Source: Microlunatus parietis
GTDB taxonomy: Bacteria; Actinomycetota; Actinomycetes; Propionibacteriales; Propionibacteriaceae
DNA: 64,000 nt
Reading direction: 5' to 3'
Assembly: GCF_013407955.1 (NCBI RefSeq)
Contig: NZ_JACCBU010000001.1
Coordinates: 4,836,001-4,900,000, forward strand
The translations under genes were made by a program, and so were the position numbers. Numbering within the stretch: the stretch's first letter is position 1; each line of letters starts with the position of its first letter. Positions 27,953 to 35,767 of this stretch are shown here, in pieces. The notes below the pieces were generated by a model that was not told where the DNA came from, made no database searches, and saw nothing but the letters and a program-made list of their open reading frames with translations.

Positions 27953-29746
27953 TCAACGCGCGCGGAGGAACAGCTCCAGGCCGTGCAGGTCGTCGGTGTT
28001 CACGTGGTCCACCCCCGCGGCGATCAACTCGCGCCAGAGCGCCTCGCGGGCGGCGCCCGGCTGGTCCGGTGTGGCCCAGAACCTGACCCGGTAGCCGGCC
28101 TGGTGGGCGTCGGCGACGATCTTGCGCAGCTTGGCCCGTTTCGCGGCCGGGAAGGTGCCGGTGCCGTCCCAGTCGAAGTGGTTGGTCCAGTTGTCGCTGA
28201 CCAGCGGCATCAGTTCGGGGGCGTAGCCGGAGCCGAGGTCGGCCAGTCGGCCGTCGTAGCCGGCGTAGCGGTCCCGCTGCTGCTGCATCACCTCGAGCGG
28301 CCGGTTGCCGCTGATCACCGCGGTCACCGCACGTTCCTCGATGCCGCGCTCGGTGAACCGGCTGAACACCGCGTCGTACTTCCGCAGCGCCCGGTCGATC
28401 GCCGCGTACGTCGTCGGACCGTCGCTCTTGATGTCGATCAACAGTTGGAAGCCGGCGCCCGGCGCGGTCGGGTAGATGCTGCCGTGGCCCCGTTCGGCCC
28501 GCTCGGCGAGCGGCTCGAGATACAGCTTCTCCAGCGTCACCCCCGGCTCGGTCTCGTCCAGATCATGAGCGACCCGCAGCTCGCCGTCGATCAGCCAGAC
28601 GTCGGCCTCGACGCTGCTGAAGCCGCGATCCAGGGCGTCGGTCAGCGGGTTCAGGTGCTCGTAGTCGTTGTGCGCATGGGCCTGGGCCAGCGGCTCGACC
28701 TTCGGCGCCCGGTAGCTGCGAGGCAGCCGGAATCCTTGATCATCGAGTACGGTGCGCAGCCGGTCCGGGTAGTCGGTGATGAGGCCGTCCACGCCGATCT
28801 TGATCAAGGAACGCATCGTGGCCGGGTCGTTGACGGTCCACGGAACGATCGTGATCCCGGCCTGGTGCGCGGAGCGGACCATCGCTGCGTCGACGTACGG
28901 CTGGTAGTTCGGATCGCTGATCTTGCCGTTCTGCGGGAACCCGTGCACGGGCGAGACGGCGTCGGCATCGAAGGACTTCACGGCCTTGATCAGATCGCCG
29001 TCGAAGTCGTCGATGTCGATCCCGCCGAGCCACGGCGACTTGCCGGGCTGCCCGGTCTGCAGGAAGTCGCGGTTGGTCAGCGCGATGATCGGCAGGGACG
29101 GCGCGACCTCGCGCATCCGCATCAGCGCGCCCCAGTCGAAGCTCTGGATCGTCACCTGGCGGGCGATCCGAGCCTTGCGCACCTCGGCGGCGACGACCTG
29201 GACGAACTGTTCCCGCGGCGCGGTCTCCTCCGGTGCTCCGGCCTCGACCTTGGTCTCGATGTTGAGCTTGACCTGGTACGCCCGGTAGCGCTGGACCAGC
29301 GCGAAGACGTCCCGCAGCTCCGGCATCCGGGCGCCCGGATCGAGGGTCTGGCCGGGATGCTCGGCCAGCCGCTGGCTGCCGCAGTCGAGCTGTCGTACCT
29401 GCTCCAGGGTGAGGTCCTTGACCCACTTCCCGACGTACGGGAACTCCGGATCACCGTTCGTGTACGGCACCGTGTCGCGGCACTTCGTCCCGGACACCAA
29501 TCGGTCGTGGGTGACCACGGCGTGCCCGTCCTCGGTGACCTGGACGTCCAGCTCCAGCGTGCTCACACCGAGTTCGAGGGCCCGGGTGAACCCGGTGATC
29601 GTGCTCTCCACGGTGAGGCCGAGGCCGCCGCGGTGGGCCTGCAGGTCGAACCGACCCGATCTCGGCTCCGCGGAGGAGGGCCCGATTCCCATCAGGGAAA
29701 GGCCTACGGTCATGATCAACACCAGCGCCCCGCGCGCGATCATCAT
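27953..29746 (-). CDS. Exported two-domain glycerophosphodiester phosphodiesterase
   Basis: A ~597-residue protein with an N-terminal signal (MMIARGALVLIMTVGLSLMG then SSAEP). Residues ~35-340 are a complete GDPD domain: QAHRGGLGLTVEST, ELDVQVTEDGHAVVTHD with the catalytic His/Glu/Asp set, and GLITDYPDRL at the end. Residues ~350-597 are a second domain of the PI-PLC/GDPD superfamily starting AHAHNDYEHLNPLTDALDRG and EADVWLIDGELRVAHD, as in AIM6-like proteins. It should hydrolyse glycerophosphodiesters outside the cell, supplying glycerol-3-phosphate. The start is uncertain within 12 codons, because GTG and ATG options lie upstream and no strong ribosome site decides. It diverges from recQ. 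Confidence 0.85.
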   Translation of the reverse strand: MMIARGALVLIMTVGLSLMGIGPSSAEPRSGRFDLQAHRGGLGLTVESTITGFTRALELGVSTLELDVQVTEDGHAVVTHDRLVSGTKCRDTVPYTNGDPEFPYVGKWVKDLTLEQVRQLDCGSQRLAEHPGQTLDPGARMPELRDVFALVQRYRAYQVKLNIETKVEAGAPEETAPREQFVQVVAAEVRKARIARQVTIQSFDWGALMRMREVAPSLPIIALTNRDFLQTGQPGKSPWLGGIDIDDFDGDLIKAVKSFDADAVSPVHGFPQNGKISDPNYQPYVDAAMVRSAHQAGITIVPWTVNDPATMRSLIKIGVDGLITDYPDRLRTVLDDQGFRLPRSYRAPKVEPLAQAHAHNDYEHLNPLTDALDRGFSSVEADVWLIDGELRVAHDLDETEPGVTLEKLYLEPLAERAERGHGSIYPTAPGAGFQLLIDIKSDGPTTYAAIDRALRKYDAVFSRFTERGIEERAVTAVISGNRPLEVMQQQRDRYAGYDGRLADLGSGYAPELMPLVSDNWTNHFDWDGTGTFPAAKRAKLRKIVADAHQAGYRVRFWATPDQPGAAREALWRELIAAGVDHVNTDDLHGLELFLRAR

Positions 29747-29900
29747 CACCAGGCCACCGTGACCCGTCTCGGCCACGACCACCCGAACTCGACGTGACGG
29801 CCAGTCGACGAGGTGATGAGTGTTGTCGATCCTCAGTCGGTGTCGTCCGTACGGCGGCGTCGGGTGCCCCGGGCCGGCGGCGAGAGCCTACGATCGGGTG

Positions 29901-31763
29901 ATGCTGCCTGTCGCCACCCAGCCGATCGAGGTCTTGAACCGGGTCTTCGGTTACGACGCGTTTCGCGGCGAACAGGCCGAGATCATCGACCACGTCACCG
30001 GCGGCGGTGACGCGCTGGTGCTGATGCCGACCGGCGGCGGCAAGTCGCTCTGCTACCAGATCCCGGCGCTGGCCCGGCCCGGTGTCGGCGTCGTCGTGTC
30101 GCCGCTGATCGCGCTGATGCAGGACCAGGTCGACGCCCTGCGCGCGCTCGGCGTGCGGGCCGGCTTCCTCAACTCGACCCAGGGGCCGGAGGAACGCCGC
30201 GAGACCGAGGCGGCGTTCGTGGCCGGCGAGTTGGACCTGCTCTACCTGGCGCCGGAACGGCTCCGGGTCGAGTCGACGCTGCGGCTGCTGGACCGCGGCA
30301 GCATCGCGCTGTTCGCGATCGACGAGGCCCACTGCGTCGCCCAGTGGGGACACGATTTCCGGCCGGACTACCTGGCGCTGTCCGAACTGCACCAGCGGTG
30401 GCCGGACATCCCGCGGATCGCGCTGACCGCCACCGCGACCGAGGCCACCCGGACCGAGATCGCGGCCCGGCTCGACCTGACCGAGGCCAGGCACTTCGTG
30501 GCCAGCTTCGACCGGCCCAACATCCAGTACCGGATCGAGCCGAAGAACGAGCCGCGCCGGCAGCTGATCGAGCTGCTCAAGAACGAGCACGCCGGCGACG
30601 CCGGGATCGTCTACTGCCTGTCCCGGGCCTCGGTGGAGAAGACCGCCGAGTTCCTGACCGGCCAGGGCTATCCGGCGCTGCCGTACCACGCGGGGCTGGA
30701 CGCGCGGACCCGCAGCGAGAACCAGGCCCGGTTCCTCCGCGAGGACGGCGTGATCATGGTCGCGACGATCGCGTTCGGGATGGGCATCGACAAGCCGGAC
30801 GTACGGTTCGTGGCGCACCTTGACCTGCCGAAGTCGGTCGAGGGCTACTACCAGGAGACCGGCCGGGCCGGCCGCGACGGGCTGCCGTCCACCGCCTGGC
30901 TCGCGTACGGACTCGCCGACGTGGTCCAGCAGCGGAAGATGATCAACGACTCCGACGGTGATCTTGCTCATCGACGCCGGCTCTCGCAGCACCTGGACGC
31001 GATGCTGGCCCTGTGCGAGACGGTGGAGTGCCGGCGGACCCAGCTGCTGGCCTATTTCGGCCAGGCCGGCGAGCCCTGCGGCAACTGCGACACCTGCCTC
31101 ACCCCGCCGGAGACCTGGGACGGCACCGTCGCGGCCCAGAAGGTGCTGTCGACGGTCTACCGGCTGGACAAGGAACGCCGGCAACGCTTCGGCGCCGGCC
31201 AGATCGTCGACATCCTGCTCGGCCGCCGGACTCCGAAGGTGGAGCAGTTCTCCCATGATCAACTCTCGGTCTTCGGCGTCGGCACCGAGCTGACCGAGGC
31301 GGACTGGCGGACCGTGATCCGGCAGCTGCTGGCCCAGGGCCTGCTCGCCGTCGAGGGCACCTATCAGACGTTCCTGCTGACCGAACTCAGCCGCGGCGTG
31401 CTGTACGAGAACCGGACCGTCTCGCTGCGCCGCGACCCGCCGCGCCAGGCCAAGTCCAGGAGTCGTACCTCGTCGGCGAAGGCGGCCGCGGTCGAGCTGG
31501 ACGCCGACGCGGCACCGCTCTTCGAGCAGCTCCGGGCCTGGCGGGCCGGCGTCGCCAAGCAGCAGGGCCTGCCGGCGTACGTGATCTTCCACGACGCCAC
31601 CCTGCGCGAGATCGCCACCCGGGCGCCGGGGTCACTGGCCGAGCTGGGCACGATCAGCGGGGTGGGGGAGAACAAGCTGGCCAAGTACGGCGAGCAGGTG
31701 CTGGGGGTGCTCGGTCACCGGGACGCTCCGCCCGATGATCATGAGGACTTGTTCGAGGCCTGA
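29901..31763 (+). CDS. recQ: ATP-dependent DNA helicase RecQ
   Basis: A 620-residue canonical RecQ. Helicase motifs are MPTGGGKSLCYQIP (Walker A), FAIDEAHCVAQWGHDFRPDY (DEAH with the RecQ-specific loop), ALTATAT and QETGRAGRDG (motif VI). The zinc-binding cysteines lie in LCETVECRR and CGNCDTC, followed by a winged-helix RQC region and an HRDC domain from about residue 545 (LFEQLRAWRAGVAKQQGLPAYVIF). It unwinds recombination intermediates with 3'-5' polarity. ATG 29901 is chosen because the helicase region starts about 15 residues later. A second, divergent RecQ-type gene occurs at 49301-51376. Confidence 0.95.
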   Translation: MLPVATQPIEVLNRVFGYDAFRGEQAEIIDHVTGGGDALVLMPTGGGKSLCYQIPALARPGVGVVVSPLIALMQDQVDALRALGVRAGFLNSTQGPEERRETEAAFVAGELDLLYLAPERLRVESTLRLLDRGSIALFAIDEAHCVAQWGHDFRPDYLALSELHQRWPDIPRIALTATATEATRTEIAARLDLTEARHFVASFDRPNIQYRIEPKNEPRRQLIELLKNEHAGDAGIVYCLSRASVEKTAEFLTGQGYPALPYHAGLDARTRSENQARFLREDGVIMVATIAFGMGIDKPDVRFVAHLDLPKSVEGYYQETGRAGRDGLPSTAWLAYGLADVVQQRKMINDSDGDLAHRRRLSQHLDAMLALCETVECRRTQLLAYFGQAGEPCGNCDTCLTPPETWDGTVAAQKVLSTVYRLDKERRQRFGAGQIVDILLGRRTPKVEQFSHDQLSVFGVGTELTEADWRTVIRQLLAQGLLAVEGTYQTFLLTELSRGVLYENRTVSLRRDPPRQAKSRSRTSSAKAAAVELDADAAPLFEQLRAWRAGVAKQQGLPAYVIFHDATLREIATRAPGSLAELGTISGVGENKLAKYGEQVLGVLGHRDAPPDDHEDLFEA

Positions 31764-32230
31764 CTCAGGGCATGGACGACGGCGGCGAGGATGATCATCA
31801 CGCCGAGTTCGATCATGACCGCGACGTCGCCGTCGGCCGGGAGCAGGGCGCCGGCGCCGTTGAAGCCGGCGTGCGCGGCGACGGCGGCCCAGACTCCGCC
31901 GCGGAGCTGCTCGCTCGCGTACAAGATCACGTAGCCCAGACGGTGCCCAGCACCAGCGTGGTCAGAGCCCGGGACCAGCGCTGCCGGAGCCGCGGCTGCA
32001 GCCACCCGCGCCAGCCGAACTCCTCGGCCAGCGGCCCGGCGACCAAGGTGTACGCCAGCACGGCCAGCGGCCCGCCGACGCCCGCGGCGACCACCACCTC
32101 GAACCGGCGACTCGCACAGTTCGGCCTGCTCTGCCTGCTGCTGAGCTGGGTGCCCTGGGCCGCCCTCGGGCTGGCCGGCGTTGACGTCGGGACAGGTGCC
32201 GGATTCCGGCTCGCGGCCGCGCTGAGGGTC
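31739..32230 (-). pseudogene. CPBP-family intramembrane protease, scrambled remnant
   Basis: On the reverse strand one frame encodes VAGPLAEEFGWRGWLQPRL, the EExxxR motif of CPBP (Rce1-like) intramembrane proteases, and stops soon after TLVLGTVWAT. A second frame supplies the C-terminal helix GGVWAAVAAHAGFNGAGALLP down to 31739. The expected WHLPLF-type motif between them is missing. The N-terminal hydrophobic segment (LLCLLLSWVPWAALGLAGVD) appears on the opposite strand at about 32111-32185, as if a fragment had been inverted near 32105. The 3' end overlaps recQ by 25 bp. It cannot encode a working protein. Confidence 0.6.
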
Positions 32231-32336
32231 GTCCGGCGTCTTCGGACGGGGGTTAACCCCCTTGGTGGATGATCGTGACGAACGCCCGGATCAACTGGGT
32301 CGAGTCCGGTTGCACCGACGAGCAGCCCGCCAATGG

Positions 32337-32404
32337 ACTTATTCCACACGCCCGAATGCACTTTTCCCGCAGCCTCGGATGTACTTATTCCACATTGCTG
32401 CGGG
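32337..32404 (+). repeat. AT-richer repeat patch between CPBP remnant and manA
   Basis: A 12-bp direct repeat, ACTTATTCCACA, occurs at 32337-32348 and 32383-32394, and CCCGCAGC at 32367-32374 is complementary to GCTGCGGG at 32397-32404. The patch is visibly lower in GC than its surroundings and lies in the ~175 bp after the CPBP remnant, with no coding potential recognised. It may be the manA terminator region or a relic of a small mobile element. Confidence 0.4.
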
Positions 32405-32405
32405 C

Positions 32406-33617
32406 TCAGACGCCGGGGCCGCCGACGAACGCGATCCCGGAGCCGGTCAGCTTCGGCTCCCCGGCGTCGGCCGGCACGAAGGCCGCCTCGCCTCGGGTCA
32501 GGGCGAGCTCCTGCTCGCCGCCGGTGATCACCACGGTGCCCCGGGCGGCCAGCACCACCCGCCCGGAATTGCCCGCCGGCAACGGAACGGTGGCATCGGC
32601 CGGCTCCAGCCGCCAGAGCCCGAATTCCGGCGCCGGTGTCCGGTAGCGGAACAGCCCGGGCGACTCCTCGTCGATCGGGACCAGCTCGACCGGCCGCGGG
32701 GTGAAGTCGAGCACGGTGATCAACTCGTCGACGTCCAGGTACTTCGAGGTCAGCCCGCCGCGCAGCACGTTGTCGGAGTTGGCCATGATCTCCACCCCGG
32801 TCCCGCTCAGGTAGGCGTGCAGGTTGCCGGCCGGCAGGAAGATCGCGTCGTACGGGCCGTAGTTGACCCGGTTCATCAGCAGCGCGGCGATCACGCCCGG
32901 GTCGCCCGGGTAGTGGGTGGCCAGCTCGACCGCCGTGGTGCCGAACTCGTCAAGATCACGTTCCCGGCCGTCGGTCGCGGCCGCGACCACCTCCTCGACG
33001 ATGCCGCGGGACTCCGCGGGCAGCCGGAGCACCCGGCCGAACACCTCGGCCAGGGCGTCCGGGCCGCCGTCGGCCAGCGGCGCCACCAGCTCCAGCGCCG
33101 ACGGCACGCCGAGCCGCTCGAAGAAGCCGTACGTCTGCAGCGGATCCCGGAAACCGCACAGGGCCTGCACCGGGGCCAGCGCGCAGAACGCCTCCGGCTT
33201 CGGCCAGTCGTCCCGGTAGGTGCGGTTCGCTGCGTCCCGGCCGATCCCCGCCGCCTCCTCGCGGGCGAAGCCGATCTCGGCCTGCTTCCGCGACGGGTGC
33301 GCCTGCAGGGACAGCGGCCGGGCAGCCGCCAGCACCTTCATCAGGTACGGCAGCCGCGGCCCGAACCGCTCCACCGAGGCCGCCCCGATCCGGGCCTCCG
33401 GCGCCACTGCGAGATGGTCGGCCAGGATCTCCTGCTCGCCGGAGGGGTCGCCGATCCGGCTCGGCCCCTGCGGGTGCGCGCCCAGCCACAGCTCGGCCTG
33501 CGGATCCCCGGTCGGCGTCGTCCCCAGGAACTCGGGGATGGCGGTGCTGGATCCCCAGGGGTACGGCTGGATGGTTCCGGTCAGTCTCTTGATCATGAAG
33601 GGCTGCTCTGTCGTCAT
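32406..33617 (-). CDS. manA: Mannose-6-phosphate isomerase, class I
   Basis: A 403-residue cupin-type phosphomannose isomerase. It starts with the characteristic GTIQPYPWGSSTAIPEFLG, has the zinc ligands in SLQAHPSRKQAE (Gln, His) and in FLPAGNLHAYLSG, and the conserved IMANSDNVLRGGLTSKYLDVDEL. It interconverts mannose-6-phosphate and fructose-6-phosphate, feeding GDP-mannose synthesis or mannose catabolism. ATG 33617 shares its first base with the stop of the upstream oxidoreductase, so the genes are coupled; a second ATG 7 codons downstream is the alternative. Length is typical. Confidence 0.93.
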   Translation of the reverse strand: MTTEQPFMIKRLTGTIQPYPWGSSTAIPEFLGTTPTGDPQAELWLGAHPQGPSRIGDPSGEQEILADHLAVAPEARIGAASVERFGPRLPYLMKVLAAARPLSLQAHPSRKQAEIGFAREEAAGIGRDAANRTYRDDWPKPEAFCALAPVQALCGFRDPLQTYGFFERLGVPSALELVAPLADGGPDALAEVFGRVLRLPAESRGIVEEVVAAATDGRERDLDEFGTTAVELATHYPGDPGVIAALLMNRVNYGPYDAIFLPAGNLHAYLSGTGVEIMANSDNVLRGGLTSKYLDVDELITVLDFTPRPVELVPIDEESPGLFRYRTPAPEFGLWRLEPADATVPLPAGNSGRVVLAARGTVVITGGEQELALTRGEAAFVPADAGEPKLTGSGIAFVGGPGV

Positions 33618-34618
33618 CAGGGCTGGGCGACCTCGACGCCCGCGATCCAACGGTCAAGGGTGCGCATGCTGGCCAGGGTCGACTCCCACGGCACCATCGG
33701 CGAGAACTGCTCGCCGGCCCGCAGGCAGCGCATGACCTCCTGCGCCTGGAACGTGTAGCCGCCGCCCGGCCACTGGCCGATCAGGATCTCCGGCTTGGCG
33801 TCCCGGTCGGTACCGCGGCGCAGCGCCAGCTCCGGCGGCCGGATGAACTCGTCGATGATCAACTGGCCGTCGGTGCCGAAGATCTCCAGCCGGGTCGGCA
33901 GGTTCGCCTCCAGGCTGCAGGTCACCGACGCCGTCGCGGCCGGCCGGCCGTCCCGCGGGAAGTACCCGAGCAGGGCGGAGGCGTGCGTGTCGACGTCGGT
34001 CCGGGAGAGATTCCCGTACCCGACCACCCGGTCCGGCTCGCCGAGGAACAACTCGGTCAGGTGCACCGGATAGACACCGAGGTCCAGCACCCCGCCGCCG
34101 GCCTGCTCCGGGTCCAGCAGCCGGTGCGACTCCGGGCCGTCGAAGACGAACCCGAACGAGGCCGAGATGTGCTTGATGTGGCCGATCTCACCGGCGGCGA
34201 CCAGGTCGGCGGCCTGCCGGATCAGCGGGTTGGTCCGGGTCCACAGCGCCTCCATCAGGAACAGCCCGCGCTCCCGGGCCCAGGCGATGAGCACCTTGGC
34301 GCGCGCTTCGGAGACCGTGATCGGCTTCTCGATCAGCACGGATTTGCCGGCTTCGAGGCAGATCCGGGTCGACTCGAAGTGGTCGCTGTGCACGGAGGCG
34401 ATGTAGACGACATCGACGTCCGGGTCGGCGGCCAGTTCGGCGTACGAGCCGTAGGAGCGGGCGAAACCGTGTTGGCGGGCGAATTCGTCGGCCTTGACCT
34501 TGGACCTGGACCCGACGGCGACCAGTTCAGCCTCGTCCGGCAGCAGCGCAAGATCCGCCGCGAACACTCCGGCGATGTGCCCGGCCCCGAGAATCCCCCA
34601 CCCGATGCGATCCTTCAT
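33617..34618 (-). CDS. Gfo/Idh/MocA-family oxidoreductase
   Basis: A 333-residue NAD(P)-dependent dehydrogenase of the Gfo/Idh/MocA family. The Rossmann motif is GWGILGAGHIAGVFA, the EKP signature is LIEKPITV, and the C-terminal substrate domain contains GGGVLDLGVYPVHL, with the Asp/His pair found in active members. The start MKDRIGWG at 34618 is preferred to an ATG three codons upstream, because the fold begins at once. It forms an operon with manA, suggesting oxidation or epimerisation of a hexose or a derivative that enters as mannose. Exact substrate unknown. Confidence 0.88.
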   Translation of the reverse strand: MKDRIGWGILGAGHIAGVFAADLALLPDEAELVAVGSRSKVKADEFARQHGFARSYGSYAELAADPDVDVVYIASVHSDHFESTRICLEAGKSVLIEKPITVSEARAKVLIAWARERGLFLMEALWTRTNPLIRQAADLVAAGEIGHIKHISASFGFVFDGPESHRLLDPEQAGGGVLDLGVYPVHLTELFLGEPDRVVGYGNLSRTDVDTHASALLGYFPRDGRPAATASVTCSLEANLPTRLEIFGTDGQLIIDEFIRPPELALRRGTDRDAKPEILIGQWPGGGYTFQAQEVMRCLRAGEQFSPMVPWESTLASMRTLDRWIAGVEVAQP

Positions 34619-34767
34619 GGCCACCATCAAACCGCATCCGGCCCGTCCGTGGTGCTCGGGTGAGCGGACTTGGGAACCGCTTGCTACGCTCGGCCACGGC
34701 CGTCGCGGACGTCCCGGCCCGGTTTCGCCGGGATTCCGGGGCTCGCGGGGGCCTCGGCGCGGTGAAT

Positions 34768-34795
34768 GACATGCCTGTGATTCCTCCCCTACTAT
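34768..34795 (+). promoter_or_regulatory. Putative promoter of the DUF3263 gene, probably leaderless
   Basis: TGACAT at 34768-34773 and TACTAT at 34790-34795 are 16 bp apart. A transcript starting seven bases past the -10 box would begin at or next to the ATG at 34803, and the only purine-rich stretch is too close to serve as a normal ribosome site. A leaderless message, common in Actinobacteria, would explain this. Confidence 0.4.
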
Positions 34796-34802
34796 GAGGA
34801 AC

Positions 34803-35111
34803 ATGGTCGCCGCGACGAATCCCCAGCAACACCCCGTCGAACCCACGGAGACGTTGAGCGAACGCGATTCCGACATCCTGGCCTTCGAGCGCCAGTGGTG
34901 GAAATTTGCCGGCGCCAAGGAGCAGGCGATCCGGGAGCGCTTCGGCCTGTCCGCGACCCGCTACTACCAGGTGTTGAACGCCCTGATCGACCGCCCGGAG
35001 GCGCTGGCCCACGACCCGCTGCTGGTGAAGCGGCTGCGCCGGCTCCGGGCCAACCGGCAGCGCGAGCGCTCGGCTCGCCGCCTCGGCATCGACCTCAACA
35101 TCGACGCCTGA
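34803..35111 (+). CDS. DUF3263 domain protein
   Basis: A 102-residue protein with the full DUF3263 core: LSERDSDILAFERQWWKFAGAKEQ, then RERFGLSATRYYQVLNALID, then LVKRLRRLRANRQRERSARRLG. The middle part looks like a helix-turn-helix and the C-terminal part is strongly basic, so a nucleic-acid-binding role is plausible, but the family is uncharacterised. It is confined to Actinobacteria. ATG 34803 is preferred over an ATG at 34794 because the conserved domain and a -10 box favour it. It converges closely with the downstream HEEGH protein. Confidence 0.85.
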   Translation: MVAATNPQQHPVEPTETLSERDSDILAFERQWWKFAGAKEQAIRERFGLSATRYYQVLNALIDRPEALAHDPLLVKRLRRLRANRQRERSARRLGIDLNIDA

Positions 35112-35130
35112 TCATTCGTACGTTCTCTCC

Positions 35131-35544
35131 TCAGTCCACCGGCTCCGGGAGATAGCCGCCGCTCTCCAGGCCGGCCTGGCGCTCGAAGAAGTTGCCGAGC
35201 GCGCGATCCCCGGTGCGCAGCATCGACCACCCCAGGCAGGCCGAGTACGCGAGCAGGAACGGCAGGCCGAGGCAGTTGAGCCATTGCCAGGTGTGGCCCT
35301 CCTCGTGCTCGAGCAGCCGGGGATTGCGGCGCACCTGCTCGTCCCAGCTGTCCCGCGCGATCAGGACGTTGCCGACCGTGAAGGCCGCCGCGTACGGGAA
35401 GCCGAGCCGGTAACCCTCGGCCAGCAACAACCCACGCGGCCCCGCCGACACGCGCGCGCCACCGATCCGGGCCGCCAGCAGGCCGAACGGCGTCGACAGG
35501 TTGATCGCGTTGCCGATCCGGCGCAGGTGAAATCGCAGCTCCAT
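35131..35544 (-). CDS. Conserved protein with HEEGH motif, possible small metalloprotease-like protein
   Basis: A 137-residue protein with an HEEGHTWQW motif (an HExxH variant) near residue 85, flanked by a hydrophobic segment FLLAYSACLGWSML and an N-terminal FHLRRIGNAINLSTPFGL. Its C-terminus, FFERQAGLESGGYLPEPVD, carries a Glu that could act as third metal ligand. ATG 35544 has GGAGG five bases upstream. Small actinobacterial proteins of this layout exist, but I know no tested function. Catalysis is unproven; it might only bind metal. Confidence 0.6.
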   Translation of the reverse strand: MELRFHLRRIGNAINLSTPFGLLAARIGGARVSAGPRGLLLAEGYRLGFPYAAAFTVGNVLIARDSWDEQVRRNPRLLEHEEGHTWQWLNCLGLPFLLAYSACLGWSMLRTGDRALGNFFERQAGLESGGYLPEPVD

Positions 35545-35644
35545 CGCGGCCTCCACTCCGACGGGACGTCCAACATGTGGACGATCATCTTGCGATCCGA
35601 GAATGCATTCGGGAAACGCCCGATCCGGACCTTACGCTGAATCA

Positions 35645-35754
35645 GCCATCAAGAGGGGATGAGGGATTCGGCCCGATGACTCCCCGGCAACCGGCCGACC
35701 GACGGACACGGTGCCACTTCCGACTCGGCGACAGTCGACCGAGAAAGATGATGA
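35645..35754 (+). ncRNA. SAM riboswitch (S-box-like) upstream of the threonine synthase-like gene
   Basis: The region shows the S-box order: a P1 5' strand CATCA at 35647, AGAGGGG then GAGGGA, GGCCC, a TGA followed by CCCC that pairs with the GGGG of P2, then GGCAACC, a GGTGCCACTTCC segment with the conserved GGTGCC-A-TTCC core, a short P4 helix (CGACT/AGTCG), and finally AGAAAGATGATG closing P1. Nearly every invariant position of the SAM-I/IV core is present. It ends 14 bp before the GTG start at 35768 and overlaps the likely ribosome site (GAAGGA), suggesting that SAM represses translation. Assignment to SAM-I or SAM-IV is left open. Confidence 0.85.
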
Positions 35755-35767
35755 AGGACGTGATCGC

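Noticed and set aside
26783..29797. 1004-codon open frame on the forward strand
   Set aside because: It runs opposite to the coiled-coil gene, tRNA-Thr and the GDPD gene, encodes low-complexity Arg/Gly/Val-rich sequence and matches no family; it is an antisense shadow of GC-rich codons.
33617..34918. Longer version of the oxidoreductase starting 100 codons upstream
   Set aside because: The extra N-terminal residues are unrelated, and the Rossmann motif begins right after the ATG at 34618.
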